NCBI GenBank assembly: GCA_009809945.1
Contig: WTPW01000556.1
Location: 287,428 to 351,427 of the forward strand
DNA length: 64,000 bases
Direction: 5' to 3'
From: Gigaspora margarita
Lineage: Eukaryota > Glomeromycota > Glomeromycetes > Diversisporales > Gigasporaceae
The notes under the pieces were generated by a model. That model searched no databases and was not told the DNA's origin. It worked only from the letters and a program-made list of their open reading frames with translations. Positions 23,500 to 33,129 of the stretch are shown in pieces. The stretch's first letter is position 1; the number at the start of each line of letters is the position of its first letter. The translations under genes and the position numbers were made by a program.

Positions 23500-24156
23500 C
23501 TGTATTACCGCGAAATAACGCGCACCTGCACAGTGATTAGATCACCTGTGAGCTATTTTAAGTGTGCGCATATGTGCTATTTTGGTGTAACCTGATTTTT
23601 TATCCTGTACTGGCGCTAAAAATCCAAACCTTAATATATATATATATATATATGAACAATTAACCTATTGCTGAACTTCTACGTAGCGATAGTAAAAAGT
23701 GAATTATTTATTTTTTAAAACCTGCACATATATAAAGTATCGCCTGTAGATTTATGATCCTATTTTTCTTTATTTTTTGCATCATCACGCAGCACTCTAA
23801 GGCCATTATAGTCTAACTTTAAAAAGGATGTGCATAAAACATTTGTTTATTATCAAAAAATTATATACCAGTATTAAATCAAAAAGAATGGCCGTAACAA
23901 TTTATTATCCTGCTAGAATAAGGGTACGCTAATTGAACATTTAATGATAGTTATTCTTGAAGCAATTAAAGCTAAAAAGAATAAATATGAAGCATTTGTT
24001 GAACACCTTTGTTATGCATTCAATTAAATAGTATTCTATATATAGTGTGTGCTATTTCGGGACACGCATGGGTGTTATTTCGAAACCAAGTATGCTATTT
24101 TTAGGAGATGCGATTTTCAAAATAATGCCCATGATCATTATTTTGCGGTAATACAG
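23500..24156. mobile_element. 657-bp Tc1/mariner-like MITE inserted in satellite DNA, TSD TA
   Basis: The left end CTGTATTACCGCGAAATAAC and reversed right end CTGTATTACCGCAAAATAAT form the TIR, with TA at 23498-23499 and 24157-24158. Removing the element and one TA restores the satellite phrase TTAATATTATTAATTAAATA seen at 27153, which fixes the insertion point. Motifs of the GAAATAACGC type are clustered at both ends. An AT microsatellite lies at about 23633-23653. No transposase was found. Confidence 0.85.
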
Positions 24157-24326
24157 TAATTAAATAATTGATTACATTAGAGTGGTGACAGATATTACGT
24201 AATATTTTCGGGGGAGGGTGTAAGCCCAACGTCTTACATTACACATATAATTCTATATATAATATAATATATCGCTAATAAATTAAAACTTCAAGCATTA
24301 ATTAAGCTTATTTAAAATATAAAAAT

Positions 24327-25195
24327 ATATCAAAATAATGTATCTTTTGCTGCTAAACAAGTTTATTTAGTGCTAAGTGTTATGTTTCATTAGTAAAATT
24401 TTGTATAATGCAAATTTTTTTATATTTTTATTAGTAAAAATATAGAAAATTCTGCATTATGCAAATTCTACTAATTAATTATAAATTTTTGCTCTAAGTA
24501 AACTTGTTCAGCACCAAAAAATACACTATTTTAGTATATATTCTTTTAATTTTCTTAAGTTTTCAAATAAAGATAAGCAAAAATGCATTTTTGATAAAAA
24601 TTTATCAATTCTCATCTTTATTTAAAAAATTAAAATAATTAAATAATTTTATATCGAAATAATGTATTTTATAGTACTCAACAAGTTTACTTAGGGCTCA
24701 AATTTATAATTCATTATTAAAATTTTGCATCATGCAGAATTTTCTATATTTTTATTAATAAAAATATAGAAAATTCTGTATGATACAAAATTTTAATAAT
24801 GAATTATAACTTTGAGCCCTAAGTAAACTTGTATAGCACAATAAAATATATTATTACAGTATATAATTATTTAATTATTTTAATTTTTTAAATAAAGATG
24901 AGCAAAATTGATAAATTTTCATCAAAAATGCATTTTTGCTCATCTTTATTTGAAAAATTAAAAAAATTAAAAGAATATATGCTGAAATAATATATTTTTT
25001 GGTGCTGAACAAGTTTACTTAGAGCAAAAATTTATAATTAATTAGTAGAATTTGCATAATCAGAATTTTCTATATTTTGACTAATAAAAATATAAAAAAT
25101 TCTGCATTATGCAAAATATTACTAATAAAATATAATATTAGGCACTAAATAAACTTGTTCAGCACCAAAAAATACATTATTTCAGTATATAATCA
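24327..25195. repeat. Alternating-hairpin array, period about 325 bp
   Basis: Three long hairpins (about 24327-24540, 24655-24863, 24981-25195) each have outer arms reading GGTGCTGAACAAGTTTACTT or its complement and an inner stem with TAGAAAATTCTGCAT. Between them sit two different hairpins (about 24541-24655 and 24864-24980) built on AAATAAAGATGAGCAAAA. Copies of CAAGTTTACTTAG-type arms start near 24359, 24687 and 25010. The same architecture with diverged sequence recurs at 37314-37800. Confidence 0.8.
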
Positions 25196-25280
25196 TATTT
25201 TAAATAAGTTTATTTAGAGCCCAAGATTATAATTTATTAGTAAAATTTTAATAATTAAAGTTTTTTTAAAATTGACCAAT

Positions 25281-26372
25281 AAACAATCAAAACAGAACTC
25301 TTCCCGATGATCACTTGTCCAAATTTCCGAACAAAAGAAAAACAAAAATTTAGTAGTAAAAGACGAAGCAAATATAACACCAGTTTTTTTAAAGGTCAAC
25401 ACTTTTGACTATTTTCCATTGGAACTCCTTTATATATTTGGCACGCAAGCCAGAAGCGTCGGTTGTGCAAGATAACTGGCAGTGGGCGCCCTTGGTACAA
25501 GAAATTCTGGTGGAAGTTTTCTTTCGTCGACAAAAGTATTATATTTGGCTAGGCGGTGAACTAGAAATGAGTTTTTCAACACTTTCCTTAAGGTCTTTTG
25601 ATAACAAGAATATAAAAACCTTACACCCGCTAACATATTTCCGCTGGAAGTTCTTTCTGGAATTTTGGACGAAAAGTAGAAAATTCAGCGTACCCTCTCC
25701 AAAAGATCGGCATTGTTGTTCCTATCCTAATCAGGAAGAAGACATGCAAGTTGGTAAACAGGAATGACGCGTATCGAGTTGTGGCGCAGAGGAGGAGGCT
25801 GATCTGTGGAATAAATTCCAGAATGTTCTTTTTTTTCTTTTTTCTTATATGTATATATAATACTTAGGTGGGGCGTTTCCCTGTGCAGTATTCTATAATT
25901 TTTATCATTACATAGATTGTTTTCTTTTTTTTTCTATGCTTTTTTCTTCTTTTTTCAATTTGTTTTCTTTTATTTTGGTATTCGTGTAGGGTCGTTTAGT
26001 ATTCCCCATTTATTTTTTCCCTTTATATATTTCATTTTATCTTTGTTGTTCTTTGGTCAGTTGGAATTTTATCCTTCTGCTCATGAAGCTTGGAGAAGAA
26101 GGTTTTTAGAAAAGAAAAGTAAGCAGTCTTGACAAGGCATACAACGGCCAGTTAATGATCATCGGGAGCTAGTCATATATATGACTACAAAATTCTTAGG
26201 AAGTTAAGGATCTGAGGTGAAATAGAAAGTTGTTTTGGCAGGTCGCATTGGGCATTTGCTTGGTGAGTCATTATTAGATAGAACATTAGACAAGTAGAAT
26301 ATACGATTGTGTAATTTACTTTGTAGTTCAAATAATTAATAAAGACAGGACTGCTTAAGATAAAAAAAAAAT
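25281..26372 (+). mobile_element. 5'-truncated LINE with 14-bp TSD
   Basis: TAAAATTGACCAAT occurs at 25267-25280 and 26373-26386. The right end has a poly-A run preceded by AATAAAGACAGGACTGCTTA. The 3' part shares GTCTTGACAAGGC and GGCAGGTCGCATTGGGC with the tail of the LINE at 28442-36082 (GTCTTGACAAGGC, GCAGGTCGCACCTGGGC). No reverse transcriptase region remains. Confidence 0.75.
25405..25767 (+). pseudogene. Open frame in the truncated LINE, 120 codons
   Basis: The frame begins MTIFHWNSFIYLARKPEASV and contains many Trp/Phe. Another frame of the same DNA (ENSAYPLQKIGIVVPI) resembles a minus-strand stretch near 43410-43480 at nucleotide level. I do not recognise a domain. It may be LINE-derived or a 5' transduced piece. 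Weak as a gene. Confidence 0.25.
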
Positions 26373-26512
26373 TAAAATTGACCAATCAGAATCGTCTTAT
26401 GTAGGGGGAGGGGGGGTACCCTCATAGTAAATCAATATTACGTAATATCTGTCACTACCCTTAAAACAATTTACTTTTATTTGCTTGAATGATATGCATC
26501 AATTGGGATATT

Positions 26513-27037
26513 TTTATTTTTTTACACTTCTAATCCCAACGATGTACACTACCAACTGTCAGACCCAAATGTTCATGTTAATGGAGCACAGTCACCAAGG
26601 CTTCCACTTGTGATCAGGCTGTATCTGAACCAACTTTGTAGTAAGGGCATATTCTTTAAACTACTACTACTAACTATTGAACCCAAAAATTGTACACACT
26701 TATAGTTCTCTATTTCAGGCGCATTAATCATTGGTCTGCATAGCCAGCTTTTAGCCACTTATTTATAAGAAGTGCACCAGTATTCTGACTTCTATATAGA
26801 GCCCTAACCATCAATATGGGTTTGAATCCACTGGTCCTATCATCAATGGGTCAGATCGCTGCTATTAACATACTGTTATATGATCCTCACAGCCTTATAG
26901 CTAAGTTAGTGACTTCGGTTATTCCAAATCAGGTCCTAATACAAATTCAATTCTGCCCTTAGGTGTACTTGAACTGGCAACCTTTGATTGGTGACCTTGG
27001 AGCTTAACTACTAAGCTATCAACCCTAAGGTCTCATG
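26513..27037 (-). mobile_element. tRNA-derived SINE, minus strand, 13-bp TSD
   Basis: CAATTGGGATATT flanks both sides (26500-26512 and 27038-27050) and splits a satellite unit. On the minus strand the head near 27020-26950 has a polymerase III box A (TAGCTTAGTAGTTAAGC) and, about 35 bp later, a box B-like AGTTCAAGTAC. The other end is T-rich on the plus strand (26513-26526), i.e. an A-rich tail on the minus strand. The body shows no coding capacity. The short open frame at 26573-26758 is not a gene. Confidence 0.8.
26950..27032 (-). promoter_or_regulatory. Internal RNA polymerase III promoter (box A/box B) of the SINE
   Basis: Box A TAGCTTAGTAGTTAAGC matches the tRNA consensus TRGYnnARnnG. 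Box B GTTCAAGTAC matches GGTTCRAnTCC less well. No intact cloverleaf was made out, so this is a tRNA-like head and not a tRNA gene. Confidence 0.6.
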
Positions 27038-27050
27038 CAATTGGGATATT

Positions 27051-27530
27051 GTTTTCTTGACCTTAGATAAATAAATAAAAAACAATGCCAAATCTTTGAT
27101 GATTCCTATTCATATAGCTAATATAATACACAATTTATATTAATATTATATTGCTTAATATTATTAATTAAATAATTGATTACATTAAAACAATTTACTT
27201 TAATTAAATAATTGACTACATAATTCAATTTACTTTATTTGCTTGAATAATATGCATGCAATCGGGATATTGTTTCCTTGACCTTAGATAAATAAATAAA
27301 AAACAATGCCGAATCTTTGATGATTCCTATTCATGTAGCCAATATAATACACAATTTATATTAATATCATATTGCTTAATATTATTAATTAAATAATTGA
27401 CTACATTAAAACAATTTACTTGATTTGCTTAAATCATATGCATGCAATCAGAGTATTGTTTCCTTGACCTTAGATAAATTAATAAAAAACAATGCCAAAT
27501 CTTTGATGATTTCTATTCATGCAGCCAATT
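27051..27530. repeat. Diverged copies of the 172-bp satellite
   Basis: Three copies of TGACCTTAGATAAATAAATA followed by ACAATGCC-AATCTTTGATGA appear near 27059, 27281 and 27467. They keep GCATGCAATCGGGATATTG where the array has GCATGTGATCAGAGTATTG. These older units provide the unoccupied-site reference for the two insertions above. Confidence 0.85.
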
Positions 27531-28430
27531 TTTCAGGATAATGTGCTGTATATAATATGATTTAAGAACAATAATTCTGAATGGCCAAAGAGATAATCAA
27601 TATTAGCCTAGATGATATGATATATATTAGTATATCACTATATTATATTTAGTTAAATAAAAAAATAAACATATATATAAACAGATGTACAGAAGAAATT
27701 CTTTTTCATTTAAAAAAAATATTTTATTAAATATTTAGCATACTAGTATATTTTTTTGTAGAACATCACCCTTATTTCTTTTCCTGTTATTGTCTTTATT
27801 ATATTTTTTTTTGACTTCTTTGACTGCATGTGTATTTTGTTAAATATTGATTTGAATAGTTGAAAATAGTTTTTTCATTATGGCTTTGACATGTTAATCT
27901 TTAAAGTTCCAAAAAACTTTGTTTCATTAGAGAATGTTTATACAATATAAGTACAAGTATTTGAAAAATTCTGCTCTAATTCATATACAAAATGTATTAC
28001 TTTGTTAAAATTTTTGTGTTAATCTTTCTCTAAAGTTTTTGCTTGAGAAGGTATTTAACAATAAGTAAAGTCAAAAATTTTTAAAGAAATTTGTGTGTAT
28101 CTTCGATAGTTTTCTGTATTCATAATATTACTATATTTGGTATATCATTTTTGAATATTTGTATATATTTGAATAATATGTGCTTTCGTTTAGAAAAAGA
28201 AAAAAAAGAAGCATTCCCAAAAGAAAAGAATTAATGTGTTTTAGAAAAAGAAACATGCTAGATTATTGTTTATATCATATTTATATGATAGGAATTTATT
28301 GATTTTTTAGGGTTCAAATCGATCAAATTTGCTGCATAACCTTAATTTGAGTTCCAATCATTAACTTAATTTGAATTTCGATCATTGATCGAATTTTATT
28401 GTATTGTTTTTATATATTTACATATTTATT
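27531..28430. other. AT-rich intergenic DNA
   Basis: Long T-rich runs and no coding-like frame. GAAAAAGAAAAAAAAGAAGC-type purine runs occur near 28195. A phrase (ATTTGAATTTCGATCATTGA, TTTGAGTTCCAATCATTAAC) is repeated near 28345-28390. Confidence 0.5.
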
Positions 28431-28441
28431 TCAAAAAAGTA

Positions 28442-29127
28442 TTTAACACATCTAGAAAAAAACTCTCTCCGCTGATCCTCTATACACAAACAACTATGAA
28501 AAAAAAATTTTAAAACTGTGCAAGAAATACACAAATAGGCTCTAATAAACACGTAAAATGACTATAAAGAAAAAAATGTTTGCAAAAAACTACCTAGAGT
28601 TACTTATCACAATAAAGGTCCAACAAGCTACTACGGTCATCTAGAAAGTGAACTTGAAAAAAAGCTCTCTACGAGTTAGTCACAAACAAAAATTGGGGAA
28701 TTGGACTAGACCACTACTAGACCCTGTAACATCGATCACTGAAGTCAAAAACTGGTAGTAAACAAGTAAACAAACAAACACGTATGTGTGACTGGTCTAA
28801 GCAACTGAAAACAGCATAAGAAAACACGGACTGGTTATTACACCCAAACAGAAACCATGTAGTGAATAGGAGATCTGGAATCTTGAAGAACAGAACATTC
28901 TAAAAAGATCAATATACATTTAGAGCCATTATAAGTAAAATTCTATGAATTTTTAAACAACTTCAAGGACCTCTTCAGTAGGCCCGAAAATGAAATCACT
29001 GAAATCATTATAAGCCAAGAAAAGCTTATATTAGAAAGAATAAACAAGTGGCTAGCTTACTCGGCATTATCTATCCTGGCACAGTTTTTATCATAAGAAA
29101 GCATGCGAAATTGTAGAGTGGATCTAG
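28442..29127 (+). other. LINE 5' region and start of ORF1 (decayed)
   Basis: The first ~480 bp are A-rich and show no long frame. From about 28940 a frame reads LNNFKDLFSRPENEITEIII and ILERINKWLAYSALSILAQF before a stop near 29093, which may be the damaged ORF1 N-terminus. An internal promoter would be expected here but is not recognisable. Confidence 0.5.
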
Positions 29128-30155
29128 CTTGGAGCCACACAAGAAGAAGAAAGACTCCAAATTTTTGAAATAGAAAGTCTGAAAAAACTTGAGATACCGG
29201 AAATTAAAAGTCATATAAGCAAAAAAATTGCAATAACAATACAAGAAGGAGGTCACTCAAATTACGGTACAGAGGAATTAGAAAGTCAAGTGTTAAACAT
29301 CATAGAAACATCAATAGTTGCAGAAAAGGGAGGTATTTACAGTATCAATAAAGAAAATGAAACACCTTCAAGTAAGGGTTCTAAGGGAAAAAAGATACTT
29401 GAAGTAGGCCAAGAATCGTTTAAAAAGAGTAAATCAATGGAACATGCCCACATAGCTTGTAAGAATGCTCCATGGTCAGTCACCAACTTGGAAGCAGAAA
29501 TTAAAAAAAAGAGGAACTGCAAATAAGTGAACATGCGGATGAAGAACAAGATTATACAATATGGGACATCCCGCTATACTATACCACAAAAGAAGTTACA
29601 GACATCCTCAAAAAGTATGGGAAAATTAAGGTGAAAGCATGGAACACTAAAGCAAGAAATAAGACAGTAGTAGTAGGAGTTTTGTTTCATAGCACAGAAA
29701 AGATGAAACTTCTAGAAAACACATGGGTGATACCAACATCTAGTGGAAAGGTGTCAAGAATTACAAAAGGTGATAACCAACTAGAAGCCCTTTCAGAAAG
29801 AGCTAGGTTTAAAGCTACAATCAAAAACCTGCCATACCATGCACAGGAAGTGCTCCTACTCCGGCAACTTAAGAGATTTGGAGTTGTTGCAGTACATATT
29901 CCAACCAACAGTAATGGAAATCCCAAAAGCTCAGCATCTGTATACTTCAAATCACTAGAGAAAAAAACAAAGGTCACAAAATGTAATATTAGTTATTATA
30001 ACACAAAACTGGTCTGGAAACCAGAAGACGGAGCAAGCAATATTGACTATGACAAAAGTCCAGTAAGAAGAAATAGCAGCAAGCATAGAACAGAAGGAAG
30101 GGTCAATATAGAAAGCCGGCTGCAAAGATATATACAGAGTAATAGCAGAAAGTGA
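29128..30155 (+). pseudogene. LINE ORF1 (RNA-binding, two RRM-like segments)
   Basis: Frame one is open from 29128 to 29526 (Lys/Ser-rich, ends at an A8 run). A one-base shift there leads into a frame with EHADEEQDYTIWDIPLYYTT and KEVTDILKKYGKIKVKAWNT, shaped like an RRM. The open frame at 29631-30155 (174 residues) adds a second RRM-like block: FKATIKNLPYHAQEVLLLRQ, RFGVVAVHIPTNSNG, SASVYFKSLE. ORF1 proteins of this type coat LINE RNA. Past the stop at 30155, another frame with LLEEILKRLSAIEERHFGEG near 30260-30325 may be a C-terminal coiled-coil end. Confidence 0.75.
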
Positions 30156-30328
30156 GAAAGAAACAGGACAAGAGGTCCAGAGCAAAAAAGAGATACTGGC
30201 AAAAAAAGTAAATGAGAAAAAGAGAAGAAGGTGGAGTATAAAGATGACAATCAGACAATCCTTCTTGAAGAAATATTAAAAAGACTTTCCGCAATAGAAG
30301 AAAGACATTTTGGGGAAGGAGCCCCCAA

Positions 30329-30865
30329 TTGATTCTGAGAGGTGCTATAGGCGTCAATAAGAACAAGAAAGCACTACAGAGTAGAAGTAGTGTAAAAGAA
30401 GGTGTAGAGGCAAAGGAGAGTCAGTTTGAGATGTTAAGTATTAGGACACATAATATTAATGGGATTAAGACGAATAGTAGTAAACTAGATTTCATAATAG
30501 ACTATATGAAGGATTCAAAAATAGATATTTTAGGTTTGGTAGAAACAAATTGGTCAGAAAAGGAAGGAAAATTTGCAATTAAGAAGTTTGAGAACTATCA
30601 TGGGTTCTGGACTTCAGCGGATGAGAGTAAAGCAGAAGGGTCGAGAATAGGCTTAATTATAAATAGAAAATGGGAAAACCACATAGCAAAAGTAGAAAAA
30701 ATCTGTCCATATATTTTGTCAGTTACATTGATCTTCAAACAGGTTAGTATCGAGATTATAATGATATACCAAGCCCCAAATGACCAAGAACTAGAAGAGA
30801 AGATCTACAATTACATAAAGGAAAAACTCACGAAGAGAATAGAAAGTGGACCAAATATCGTATAA
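30329..30865 (+). CDS. LINE ORF2, AP endonuclease domain (N-terminal part)
   Basis: 178 open codons. IRTHNINGIKTN near residue 40 corresponds to the first conserved N of the EEP/APE fold, ILGLVETNWSE near residue 70 supplies the catalytic Glu, and MIYQAPND is the Y-x-P/N block. The ATG at 30329 follows closely on the end of ORF1. The frame ends at TAA 30863; one base over, the next expected block GDF is present as IIIGDFKQ (about 30864-30887), with Lys where Asn is usual. This domain nicks target DNA for priming. Confidence 0.8.
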   Translation: MILRGAIGVNKNKKALQSRSSVKEGVEAKESQFEMLSIRTHNINGIKTNSSKLDFIIDYMKDSKIDILGLVETNWSEKEGKFAIKKFENYHGFWTSADESKAEGSRIGLIINRKWENHIAKVEKICPYILSVTLIFKQVSIEIIMIYQAPNDQELEEKIYNYIKEKLTKRIESGPNIV

Positions 30866-30996
30866 TTATTGGTGATTTTAAACAAACAGCATCAAGGGTA
30901 TTAGACAAAAAAAGGAAGAGAAAGGAGAACTAGCAAAAAAGACCCTGTCTCCTAGACCTGCTAAGTTCATATAGCTACAGGGATACTTTCCAAGAA

Positions 30997-31515
30997 ATGA
31001 ATCCAGGAAAAGAAGAGTTCACATGGAAAAGAAATGAACAAGCTTCACGAATTGACTATATATGGATAAGTAACTTGTGGGATAACAAGGTGGTAGACTG
31101 CAAGATAAAGGACATGTCTTGTATAACAGGAAGTAACCATGATATAGTACTGGCAAGATTAGTAACCAATATAGAGGAAAGAAGAATTTTAGGACAACAA
31201 CTAAAAAAATGGAAAAAGGAAAAAAGAATACAGCTTGACTTAGAAACACTGACAGAAGAAGATTGGAAAAACTTTAGAATGGGACTGGATAAAGACCTCC
31301 GTAGTCAGGAAGAAAACAAGGGTATAGACAAAGAGAACTTGGACTCTATATGGGAGGTATTCGAAAAATCGCTAATACAAGCAGTAAGAAAATACTTACC
31401 AAGAAAGGAGAAAAGACCCACAATAGAAACATGTAATACAGAAGCAAGAGATGCAGAAGAGGTGACATTAGAAAAGATATTAAAGCTCTTGGAAAATACA
31501 GCAGAAGCTAAATAA
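30997..31515 (+). CDS. LINE ORF2, endonuclease end and linker
   Basis: FTWKRNEQASRIDYIWIS (residues 8-25) is the conserved T/W...R-I-D-Y-I block and GSNHDIVLARL (residues 45-55) holds the catalytic S-x-H. The remaining ~115 residues are a Lys/Glu-rich linker. It is separated from the N-terminal part by about 130 bp with stops and frame changes, so the endonuclease could not be made. Stops TAA near 31513 and 31528 are CAA-compatible. Confidence 0.8.
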   Translation: MNPGKEEFTWKRNEQASRIDYIWISNLWDNKVVDCKIKDMSCITGSNHDIVLARLVTNIEERRILGQQLKKWKKEKRIQLDLETLTEEDWKNFRMGLDKDLRSQEENKGIDKENLDSIWEVFEKSLIQAVRKYLPRKEKRPTIETCNTEARDAEEVTLEKILKLLENTAEAK

Positions 31516-31543
31516 GCAAAAGAATAAAGAAAAGGGAAGATTA

Positions 31544-32182
31544 ATGACTGAACAAAAGCGGGTATGTATAGAGATAATAGAAAGAAGAAAGCTTAACAAA
31601 TACGATCATATACACACAGAAGATCTTCTGGTAGAGGAAAAGGTTGTAAGTTTTTGGAAAACACTAGTCGTGCAGCTAAATCTAATACTTAAGCAAAAAG
31701 AAGAACAAAGAATAAGAGGGTATATTGAAACAAGGCATGACATGATCATTAAGAAACAAAAGGAAATGCTAGCAAGCTTATTAGATAGGCCTTATAGGAA
31801 AATTAAACTAAACAAAATCATAGTCTGGGACAGTGACGATGAACTAGTTCTAATAAATAAACCAGAAGGTGTACTGGAGGAAGTACGGGCCCACTTCAGC
31901 AGTCAATACCAAGAAAGAAAGATTAAGAAAGATGAGATGCCAGAAAGATGGAAGACAATTTACAAGCCACAAGAAAACATCCAGCCAGAATGGTATGATA
32001 AAGTGAGAAAAAAAGTTGCTATAGAAGAGTGAGAAGACACCGTAAGAGACACTAAAAACAATTCAGTGCCAGGACAGTCTGGAATCACGTATCCGATGCT
32101 AAAGAGAGTAGGAAAAAAAGCCAAAGAACTTTTGTTAGAATTGGCGTCAGAGTGTCTAAAACAAGGTGCGATTTCCAGAAAG
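31544..32182 (+). pseudogene. LINE ORF2, linker to reverse transcriptase
   Basis: 162 open codons (31544-32032) with a Lys/Glu-rich helical composition end at TGA 32030-32032, where EDTVRDTKNNSVPGQSGI follows in the same frame. S-x-P-G-x-S/D-G-I is the first conserved RT block. The frame then gives ELLLELASECLKQGAIS and stops again at TGA 32183, just before KAALLYPIPK. Both stops fit lost Trp codons. Confidence 0.7.
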
Positions 32183-33129
32183 TGAAAAGCAGCACTGCTA
32201 TACCCAATCCCAAAAAACAAAGAATGGAACTACAACCAAATAATGTGAGACCAATAGCGCTTATCGAGGTTGTAAGAAAATGCACCGTAAGGGTATTGAC
32301 AGCTAGGTTATATAAAGTATTAAAGGACAATGGCATCTTGCAAGGGTTCAATTACGCAGGCTTGCCAGGTGGAGGTACAACAAGTCCAATTCATATAATT
32401 AATAACATAGTTGAAGACACAAAAGAAAGAAGAAAAGAATTGTGGATTGCCTTTCAGGACATGAAAAAAGCATTCGACTCAGTTAGTTTAAAGATGCTAA
32501 GACTTTCATTGGACAGAATAAGAGTACTACTATGCATAACCTCCTTCATCATAGCATTATTCGATAAGCGTGAGATAGAGGTAATGACTAGACTAGGAAA
32601 TATGACAAAGTTCCAGGCTATAAATAGCATCAACCAGGGAGAAGTAATCTCCCTCCTGGTCTGGCAGATATTCTATAACCCATTACTAACAGCAGTTCAA
32701 AGCAGAAAAGACCTGGGTTATGAGATCCAAGTAGATTGGCCCAAAGACATCTATGAATTAAAACTCAACATGGTGAAATGGAGACAAGCAACCTTGGCGT
32801 ATGCTGATGATACAGTGTGGTTAGCAAAATCGAAAAGTGAAATGGAAGAAATAATTGCAGAAGCTGAAGAGTTCTTCAAAATTAATGACATTAAGATTAA
32901 TGGTAACAAATCTGAGTTAATCGTCATCAACTCAAGAACCAAGAAGAGCACCCCAGAAAAAAGTGAAGAGATTCAAATGGGAGGAGTCACGGTTAAGACA
33001 AAAGAGAAAGAAAAGACTACAAAGTACCTAGGAATCTGGCTGTCAGAGAAGAAAGGAAAGAAATATTATACAGAGATTATAAGAAAGGAGGTGCAGCAAG
33101 TAACATGCACAATCCAGAAAAAAGAATGA
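32152..33129 (+). CDS. LINE reverse transcriptase domain
   Basis: Open frame of 325 codons; the domain itself starts near residue 30, and the first ~28 codons are out of phase with the upstream RT block. RPIALIEVVRKC (residues 34-45) is block 2. FQDMKKAFDS (101-110) is motif A with Asp103. INQGEVISLLVWQIFYNPLL (160-179) is motif B, with Leu where Pro is usual in S-P-L-L-W. AYADDT (216-221) is motif C with the Asp pair. INGNKSELIVI is motif D-like and KYLGIWLS is the thumb-proximal Y-L-G block. It copies LINE RNA at the nicked target. The catalytic residues are intact although the whole ORF2 is not. Confidence 0.92.
   Translation: MSKTRCDFQKVKSSTAIPNPKKQRMELQPNNVRPIALIEVVRKCTVRVLTARLYKVLKDNGILQGFNYAGLPGGGTTSPIHIINNIVEDTKERRKELWIAFQDMKKAFDSVSLKMLRLSLDRIRVLLCITSFIIALFDKREIEVMTRLGNMTKFQAINSINQGEVISLLVWQIFYNPLLTAVQSRKDLGYEIQVDWPKDIYELKLNMVKWRQATLAYADDTVWLAKSKSEMEEIIAEAEEFFKINDIKINGNKSELIVINSRTKKSTPEKSEEIQMGGVTVKTKEKEKTTKYLGIWLSEKKGKKYYTEIIRKEVQQVTCTIQKKE

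Larger units (their letters stand above)
24180..26460. mobile_element. Harbinger-like TIR element inserted in satellite DNA, TSD TTA
   Basis: Left end GAGTGGTGACAGATATTACG and reversed right end GGGTAGTGACAGATATTACG differ at two positions, and matching continues to about 27 bp. TTA flanks both sides (24177-24179, 26461-26463). Removing the element and one TTA restores the satellite phrase GATTACATTAAAACAATTTA. Three-base TTA/TAA duplications are typical of PIF/Harbinger. There is no transposase; the interior is an alternating-hairpin array (24327-25195) and a truncated LINE (25281-26372) inserted later. Confidence 0.8.

Noticed and set aside
26513..27037. tRNA gene
   Set aside because: Boxes A and B are present but no cloverleaf with acceptor stem forms, and the unit has an A-rich tail and target duplication, so it is a SINE.
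29337..30366. Minus-strand frames over the LINE ORF1 region
   Set aside because: They are Phe/Leu-rich complements of the Lys/Glu-rich ORF1, with no domain.
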